A DNA stretch of 64,000 nt from a virus. The notes under the pieces are model-generated. The model saw only the letters and a program-made list of their open reading frames with translations. It was not told the DNA's origin and did not search any database. The DNA is taken from positions 1 through 64,000 of the IMG/VR virus record IMGVR_UViG_3300025127_006147, one strand, 5' to 3'. Positions 58,341-64,000 of the stretch are shown in pieces. Each line of letters opens with the position of its first letter. Within the stretch, counting starts at the first letter, position 1. The translations under genes were made by a program, and so were the position numbers.

Positions 58341-61300
58341 ATGGCAAATGAAATTTCTAATGGTGATAATGTCTTAGTAGAGTTTTCCGAAAACAATATA
58401 TTACTAGTAGACCCTAATAGAGTATTTGAGGGTGGAAGAGTAAAAGACCGTTTAGTTGACTCTGAAAATTTGGTTATATACGCTAGTTTAAAAGCTAGGG
58501 TAGTACCTCGTAGTAAATTAATTAGTGGTGCGGGAGTTGACAACCAGACACCAGAAGCGTTCGTAGATGTTTTTGAAGGAGAAATAAATTTTCTAAAACC
58601 CCAAGGAAAAGACTATTATACAAGTGATTGGACTGACACACAAACAGGCAAAGGATTTGGAAGTGAAGCAGGTTCTTTTAATCAAAGGGTACAAACTAGT
58701 ACTATTGGAGCTAACGGACAATTACTATTCAAAGAACAAATTAGAAATAAAATAGATTCCGAAGGTTTTGGTATTAATAACATTTCAGTAACACTTAACA
58801 GAGCGTTTACACCAATAGTTAATATTACTTTTACTGACGTTAGGGGTCAAACATTATTTGAACAAGGCCCTAATTCACCATATGCTGCTTTTTTCCAATT
58901 ACCATATCCTTTATTTAAATTAAAATTAAAAGGTTATTATGGTAAAGCGGTGGAGTATCAGTTAATGTTGGAAAAATTTAACGCGTCTTTTGATTCTAGT
59001 ACTGGAAATTATAATGTAACTTGTAATTTTAAAGGTAGGGTTACCGCTTTATTAGCTGATATTACCTTACAAGAAATGCGTATAGCACCTTATATGTTTG
59101 CTAGGTCATATGAGATAGAAACTGGAGAAGATGAAAAATCTTCTTTTATAAGTAGCAGAGGTAGACAAACCTTAAGTCAAGTTTATGCAGCTTATAAATC
59201 AAAAGGTCTAATTGGAGAAAGTTTACCTGATTTAACTATAGATGACTTAATTGAAAGAATAAAACAATTAGAAACTGATATAGAAAAAAAATTAAAAAGT
59301 TATAATTTAGACGCTTTAGATGACATTGAGACTTATGACAAGTATTCTACTTCCTATAGAAATAAAATACTTGCTTCTGGAGGTTGGAGAGCAACCTATA
59401 TAGATAATGATATAAATTCTGTAAGTGGCCCACAAGTAGATATATCTACAGATGTGGTTTATTATCAGTTTAAAAAAACATATAGAGATAATCCCGTAAA
59501 ACAAAAAGACGCTTTTGAAAATTTAAAGAAAAGGATAAAAGAAGGTAATGAAGCTTTACTTAGAAATAAAACATTTGGTAAAGGGGGAAAACAGGCGATT
59601 CCTGTAGATATAAAATTAGAAGATTTTGAAAGTTCACCCCCTACAGGGTTTGAAGACAGTACTAGTAATTGGTTTAGGTTTGATGTTTTTGAAGAAAAAA
59701 TTGGTAAAATAATTACAGTATTTAACACAAAAAGAACTGAGATTGAAACCACACTAACATCTGCTGTTAATGAAGTTGTGATAGAATCGTTAGGGTTTAA
59801 CCCAACAGTTAGAAATATATTTGCGATTATGATAGCTCATGCAGATACATTCTTAAGATTGATGGACGAAACCCACACCCAAGCTTTCGAAGTTAGAGAT
59901 GAACTAGATAGATTGAATGCGGTTAAAGGACCAGGAAATCCTAGTAGTGCTGATGAAGATGTTATAGTTTATCCTTGGCCACATTATTATATTGAAGAAA
60001 CAACAGAAAACGGACCACAATATGTAAGTACTTATCCTGGTTCACCCAAAGTTTTAGGACAAACCAAAGCTTATAACGCCACACTATGGCCTGAAGTTAA
60101 CTTTGTCGAAGAATTTTTTAAAGCACAAGTAATTAGTAATTCGGACACTAAACCCGAATTTTCTGTAAATACTGTGGGTGGTAATTGGGTACCCATATCT
60201 TCTTTTGAGTTGGGAGAAGAACAAGTTTATATAAACAAAGCTACAGTCCCATTCAACTACGAAATCTGGGACCGTTCAGTAGCTTTTTCATGTTTTTATG
60301 GTTTAGCTACTAGATTAAAAGATAATGTTGCTAAAAATACCTATTATGAATTATCTAAAATAGAAGCAGCAAATATAAAAGAATATCTTACAGGCCTGTT
60401 GGACCTTAACGAATTATTAAAAAATCAAAATTTTGATTATAATACTTACATAGATTACTTACAACAAATTTCACCACTAAATAACTACCAACTCTTATTA
60501 AGAGACCAGTTTAGTACACCCTACATTAGAGAAAAAGTTAATAACTCCACTTTTACTATTAGACCATTTAATTCTTTTAAAAGTTTAACATATCAACTAA
60601 ATGATGGTGAAATAGAAAGTTCATTAGAGTCTTTAAATACTGTATTAGCTTCTGGAAACATAAGAGAAAATAATATTTTAGAAACTTTTCCTTTTTCTCA
60701 TTTTGTTTCTAATGCACCAAACACTTCCTGGACAGTAAATAATTTAGCTGGTGGAGTACAAATATCTAGTTATGAAAATTTAAACAGTATATCACAGAGT
60801 ATAAGTTATCAATCAGACCAAAAAGTTTTTGCATCAATTATACCTAATAACACTACCTCATCTGTTATAGAAAATATTCAATTTTATACTGATGGGGATT
60901 GGGCAGCAAAAACAGCTATAACAGATTTAGCCACAAAAATAGATACAAGATTTATAAACAATCAAAATACTAAAAATTCTTGGCAAGTATTTTTCGATAA
61001 TGTACAATTCCAAGAAAACTCATCTTATGTTTCTAACCAAAATTTGGTAACTACAGAAGGTAGTTTGAATTATGGGGATGATTATGGTGGAGATATATCC
61101 TCTAAACAAATAACTTCATTATTAAATACACCATACTTTATTAATAGTTTAGTGGAAGGTGTAAATAATGAAATTAATAATACTAGTAATCCCTATAAAT
61201 CAGCAGCCTACTTATTTTTAAATTCATTACCTTTACCCACACTAAGAGAAAAAACATTATTATCTAATCAGTCTACATATAACTTATATGGTGATTATAT

Positions 61301-64000
61301 CGGTAAAACTCTGAACCAAGTTTCAGCAGTGCATCCTTTACCCAGTGCGTGGATTTTAAAGTATGGTGCTATTTGGCATAGATATAAAGAATTTACAAAT
61401 AACGGTTCTGACTTTCTTTCCTCTATTTGGGACAATTTTGATGCCAACACTTATTTTAATAATAGTAATGGTTTGGGTTATACCTATGATTTAAATGTCG
61501 GGCCCAATAATACATTAACAAGTTTTGGAGGACAATGGTCCCCCACCCCAACATCCGACCAGTTAAATCTTGGATTTTATCCTGAGTTAAACAACTATAT
61601 TTATTATTTTGTAACTGGTGAACTTTTATATGATGGGTTAAATATAAGTGGTTTCCCAATAACGGACAATCAAGTTAATCAGTTAATTTTACAGGAAGCG
61701 TTATTTCTTAAAAACGCGGAAGAATTAACAATAACTTCTATACCTACTGACCCAGTACAAACCAAAGCTAGTTTGTGGTTCAATTATTATGATTTAACCA
61801 GAGAGGGTTATCTTAGTGGATATACTACTGCACAGTACTTACTTTTCCCATGTGAAGGGGGTATGAAAAAATCACAACTAGAATTTGAAGTTAATACACC
61901 ATATAATTTAATTAATAATAGTAATGTAACTAATGGTGCCGCAAGACTAGTTTGGTCTTTATCGAATTACGGTTATTTTGAACACAATCAAAATACTTTC
62001 CCACAACCAGACCAATACCTTAAAGTGATTGATAGTACACAAGAAGAACAACTGTCTTTTAATATTAGTAATAATGAAAACTATTCTTCCATTGAAGAAT
62101 TATTTGATATTTTTACACCCCAGATACTCGATACATTTGAGGAGTATTTTCTAAATTTTACAGAAGCTTTTAATCCAGACCCACCAGTATATTACGATAG
62201 TGAAGACATTAGAAGTTTGAATTTCCAAAAAACCATTAGAGAATTTTTGAAAATAGACCAAGACAAAGTTAACGATTCTCAAAGTAATACACAACTAAGT
62301 TATAATTTAGGTCAAACACAGTTAAATAAAATTAACTCTACTTTAAGAGAATTTTTGTCACACCAAACAGCTTTTAATTTCTACAACCCAAAAGATATAG
62401 ATATCTTAGTATTTAAAAGTATGGCTCCCCAATCAGGAGCTACACCTTACATAACTTTTGGTCAATATAAAGGTAATTTACCCCCAGACATTTCTTTAAA
62501 TGATTCCACAACCCTATATGTAAACGAGTGGAAAGAATTAAGACAACAAGTAGGTTTTTATAGTGACTCTTTATCTTCCGCTTATACATTAAATTTAATT
62601 TATAACGATAGTGGAAACTATGTAACAGAATTTTTCCGTGAGTTTAATATCGACTTTAATGTCCCCAACATTAAAAACCTGAGAAAAATTATTAGAATGT
62701 ATGTAACTGCTAGAATTGAAGCGGGAGCGACACAAAATATAGACAATATAGAATTTTTACAAAGAATTAAAACGGAATCTATTGAAGCGTGGGAATTTGC
62801 ACAATTTGATTTTATAAATCAATTGTTTATACAACTAAAAAAAGTGTTACCACAAACAGCGGAAACAGAAATCGAAGAATTTACAAACAATTCTACTTTT
62901 GAAACTGATGAAGCTAAATTAGAACAATATCAGGTATTTAAGACTCTAAACGATAAGTGGGTAAGTGGGGAAGAATTCAGTAATAAGTATTTGTTTGAGG
63001 ATTTCTTATTTTATGATGTAGCTAACAGAGATGTGGGTGATAAAGCTATAATTACTACTGATGCTATTGCCAATTTTGATAGTATTAATAACGCTAATAA
63101 AAGTTTATTAACCATTATAGGAGCTATTTTACAAGGTAACTTCTTTAACTTTATGGGTATGCCTAGTTATATTAATTTTTACGGTATGACATCACAAGGT
63201 AACACACCCATCCCTAAATTAAGTACTCAAGAAGAAGCAGACGCTATTTTTGGTACACATTTAGAGGTAGATACTCTAGACTCAGGACCTAAATTTTTAT
63301 GTCAATACGTAGGACCACCGTCAACACAATTGGGTGGTGAATTAGCTAAACAAAGTAAATATGAAAATGATTCCTTCCTTTTAGGTAGGACAGCTCAAAA
63401 TCCATTACTTTCAACCGACTATGACCCACAAAAAAATAATAAGGTAGTTGCTTTTGCGGTAGATTTTGGAATACAGAGTCAAGGGGTATTTAAAGGAATT
63501 AGTTTAGACCAGAGTGAATTTAAAAACACTTCTGAATCTTTTGCTGTTACAGAATCCATGGCACAATCAGCGAATGATAAAAGTATTTTAACACAAGGAT
63601 TAAGTTTATTTAATATCTATAAAACTAGGTCGTATACATGTAAAATAGAAGCTATGGGTAATGTGTGTATACAACCAACAATGTACTTTTCACTCAGACA
63701 CATTCCAATGTTTAGTGGACCTTACTTAATATTAGACGTTGAACATACAATACAACCTAATACTATGACTACTAGTTTTACTGGAGTTAGAGTACCATTC
63801 CATAAAATGCCTGAAATAAGTCAACTAGTAGCTAAAGTTAATCAAACGTTTTTAAACAAACTAAGAAAAAAAGTAAAAGAAGAAAAAGCAATTCAAAGAC
63901 AAGGAGGATTTGAACCAGAGAGCACTACAGAAAGTAATTCAGTTAGAGAAGGTAATTATAATTTTAGGGGTAGAGATGATGGTAAGTTAGATTATATAAT
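58341..64000 (+). CDS. Large baseplate/hub protein, 3' part cut by window edge
   Basis: An uninterrupted frame of at least 1886 codons starts at ATG 58341 and stays open to 64000. The N-terminal 250 residues are beta-rich ('NISVTLNRAFTPIVNITFTD'; 'FQLPYPLFKLKLKGYYGKAV'). The far part ends with 'YTCKIEAMGNVCIQPTMYFS' and 'SGPYLILDVEHTIQPNTMTT', a baseplate hub or late-control-protein (gpD/gp44-like) pattern seen in large myophages. The C-terminal region (KKVKEEKAIQRQGGF) then begins a linker that may lead to a further domain beyond the edge. It is a giant component of the tail tip, co-transcribed with the wedge gene. Confidence 0.7.
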   Translation, partial: MANEISNGDNVLVEFSENNILLVDPNRVFEGGRVKDRLVDSENLVIYASLKARVVPRSKLISGAGVDNQTPEAFVDVFEGEINFLKPQGKDYYTSDWTDTQTGKGFGSEAGSFNQRVQTSTIGANGQLLFKEQIRNKIDSEGFGINNISVTLNRAFTPIVNITFTDVRGQTLFEQGPNSPYAAFFQLPYPLFKLKLKGYYGKAVEYQLMLEKFNASFDSSTGNYNVTCNFKGRVTALLADITLQEMRIAPYMFARSYEIETGEDEKSSFISSRGRQTLSQVYAAYKSKGLIGESLPDLTIDDLIERIKQLETDIEKKLKSYNLDALDDIETYDKYSTSYRNKILASGGWRATYIDNDINSVSGPQVDISTDVVYYQFKKTYRDNPVKQKDAFENLKKRIKEGNEALLRNKTFGKGGKQAIPVDIKLEDFESSPPTGFEDSTSNWFRFDVFEEKIGKIITVFNTKRTEIETTLTSAVNEVVIESLGFNPTVRNIFAIMIAHADTFLRLMDETHTQAFEVRDELDRLNAVKGPGNPSSADEDVIVYPWPHYYIEETTENGPQYVSTYPGSPKVLGQTKAYNATLWPEVNFVEEFFKAQVISNSDTKPEFSVNTVGGNWVPISSFELGEEQVYINKATVPFNYEIWDRSVAFSCFYGLATRLKDNVAKNTYYELSKIEAANIKEYLTGLLDLNELLKNQNFDYNTYIDYLQQISPLNNYQLLLRDQFSTPYIREKVNNSTFTIRPFNSFKSLTYQLNDGEIESSLESLNTVLASGNIRENNILETFPFSHFVSNAPNTSWTVNNLAGGVQISSYENLNSISQSISYQSDQKVFASIIPNNTTSSVIENIQFYTDGDWAAKTAITDLATKIDTRFINNQNTKNSWQVFFDNVQFQENSSYVSNQNLVTTEGSLNYGDDYGGDISSKQITSLLNTPYFINSLVEGVNNEINNTSNPYKSAAYLFLNSLPLPTLREKTLLSNQSTYNLYGDYIGKTLNQVSAVHPLPSAWILKYGAIWHRYKEFTNNGSDFLSSIWDNFDANTYFNNSNGLGYTYDLNVGPNNTLTSFGGQWSPTPTSDQLNLGFYPELNNYIYYFVTGELLYDGLNISGFPITDNQVNQLILQEALFLKNAEELTITSIPTDPVQTKASLWFNYYDLTREGYLSGYTTAQYLLFPCEGGMKKSQLEFEVNTPYNLINNSNVTNGAARLVWSLSNYGYFEHNQNTFPQPDQYLKVIDSTQEEQLSFNISNNENYSSIEELFDIFTPQILDTFEEYFLNFTEAFNPDPPVYYDSEDIRSLNFQKTIREFLKIDQDKVNDSQSNTQLSYNLGQTQLNKINSTLREFLSHQTAFNFYNPKDIDILVFKSMAPQSGATPYITFGQYKGNLPPDISLNDSTTLYVNEWKELRQQVGFYSDSLSSAYTLNLIYNDSGNYVTEFFREFNIDFNVPNIKNLRKIIRMYVTARIEAGATQNIDNIEFLQRIKTESIEAWEFAQFDFINQLFIQLKKVLPQTAETEIEEFTNNSTFETDEAKLEQYQVFKTLNDKWVSGEEFSNKYLFEDFLFYDVANRDVGDKAIITTDAIANFDSINNANKSLLTIIGAILQGNFFNFMGMPSYINFYGMTSQGNTPIPKLSTQEEADAIFGTHLEVDTLDSGPKFLCQYVGPPSTQLGGELAKQSKYENDSFLLGRTAQNPLLSTDYDPQKNNKVVAFAVDFGIQSQGVFKGISLDQSEFKNTSESFAVTESMAQSANDKSILTQGLSLFNIYKTRSYTCKIEAMGNVCIQPTMYFSLRHIPMFSGPYLILDVEHTIQPNTMTTSFTGVRVPFHKMPEISQLVAKVNQTFLNKLRKKVKEEKAIQRQGGFEPESTTESNSVREGNYNFRGRDDGKLDYI

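Noticed and set aside
1-64000. tRNA, rRNA, CRISPR arrays, IS elements, attachment sites
   Set aside because: No cloverleaf-like GTTCRA/CCA signal, spaced-repeat array, transposase frame or terminal inverted repeats was noticed by reading. A covariance-model or repeat search was not possible, so weak cases could be missed.

Overview
The window is part of the genome of a large, AT-rich, T4-like contractile-tailed phage, most likely infecting a member of the Bacteroidota. The phage identity rests on a tail sheath, tail tube, tail-assembly chaperone, tape-measure-like protein, gp53-like wedge, hub-like protein, fibres with an S74 chaperone, a gp43-type family B polymerase, PhoH, a dUTPase and a gp55-like sigma factor. 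The host inference rests on three intergenic regions with the Bacteroidota promoter pattern TTTG-N19/20-TAnnTTTG, on A-rich start regions with few Shine-Dalgarno sites, and on a small protein resembling a Bacteroidota family (DUF4494). No tRNA, rRNA, CRISPR array or insertion sequence was seen. With the two small genes added here (22898-23068 and 37807-37974), no gene-free stretch exceeds 300 bases.

Layout. 1-24195 is entirely on the minus strand. Read in the direction of transcription it holds a small late block (24195-21522: structural or packaged-protein candidates ending at a clear terminator), then a glycosyltransferase, a small protein, an exonuclease and a dUTPase, then a long sugar and glycan cluster (18617-6253), PhoH, two small genes, two more glycosyltransferases, the gp55-like sigma factor, a small helical protein and a large protein that runs off the left edge. 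24221-32363 (plus) carries two large fibre or appendage proteins, a baseplate-upper-like protein and the DNA polymerase. 36143-32349 (minus) carries an SNF2 helicase, a gp13-like neck protein and an S74 fibre. 36192-43558 (plus) carries gp14/gp15-like tail completion proteins, a very long sheath and an acidic coiled-coil protein. 43609-44709 (minus) and 44843-45283 (plus) are three small genes with host-type promoters. 45276-48332 holds a P-loop kinase facing a DeoC aldolase, a deoxyribosyltransferase-like protein and a HAD phosphatase. 48479-64000 is tail tube, a Mom-like protein on the opposite strand, chaperones with a probable frameshift, a tape measure and three baseplate proteins, the last cut by the right edge.

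How the parts work together. The sugar cluster contains a complete-looking route to GDP-L-colitose (Gmd, a ColD-like dehydratase with His in place of the PLP lysine, and a ColC/Fcl-like epimerase-reductase) beside both a GT10 and a GT11 fucosyltransferase-like protein, several other glycosyltransferases and two methyltransferases. This suggests that the phage builds or remodels a deoxysugar-containing glycan.

Two regulatory signatures divide the genes. TATTTAT(A/T), usually 12-18 nt before the start codon, precedes many virion genes and is a candidate late promoter for the encoded gp55-like sigma. TAnnTTTG boxes precede three small non-structural genes, which are likely early. Several enzymes in the late class (DeoC, kinase, HAD, deoxyribosyltransferase-like, WYL-like) begin with short basic helices containing (L/I)xE, like T4 capsid-targeting peptides. 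They may be packaged in the virion, which is the most interesting hypothesis here.
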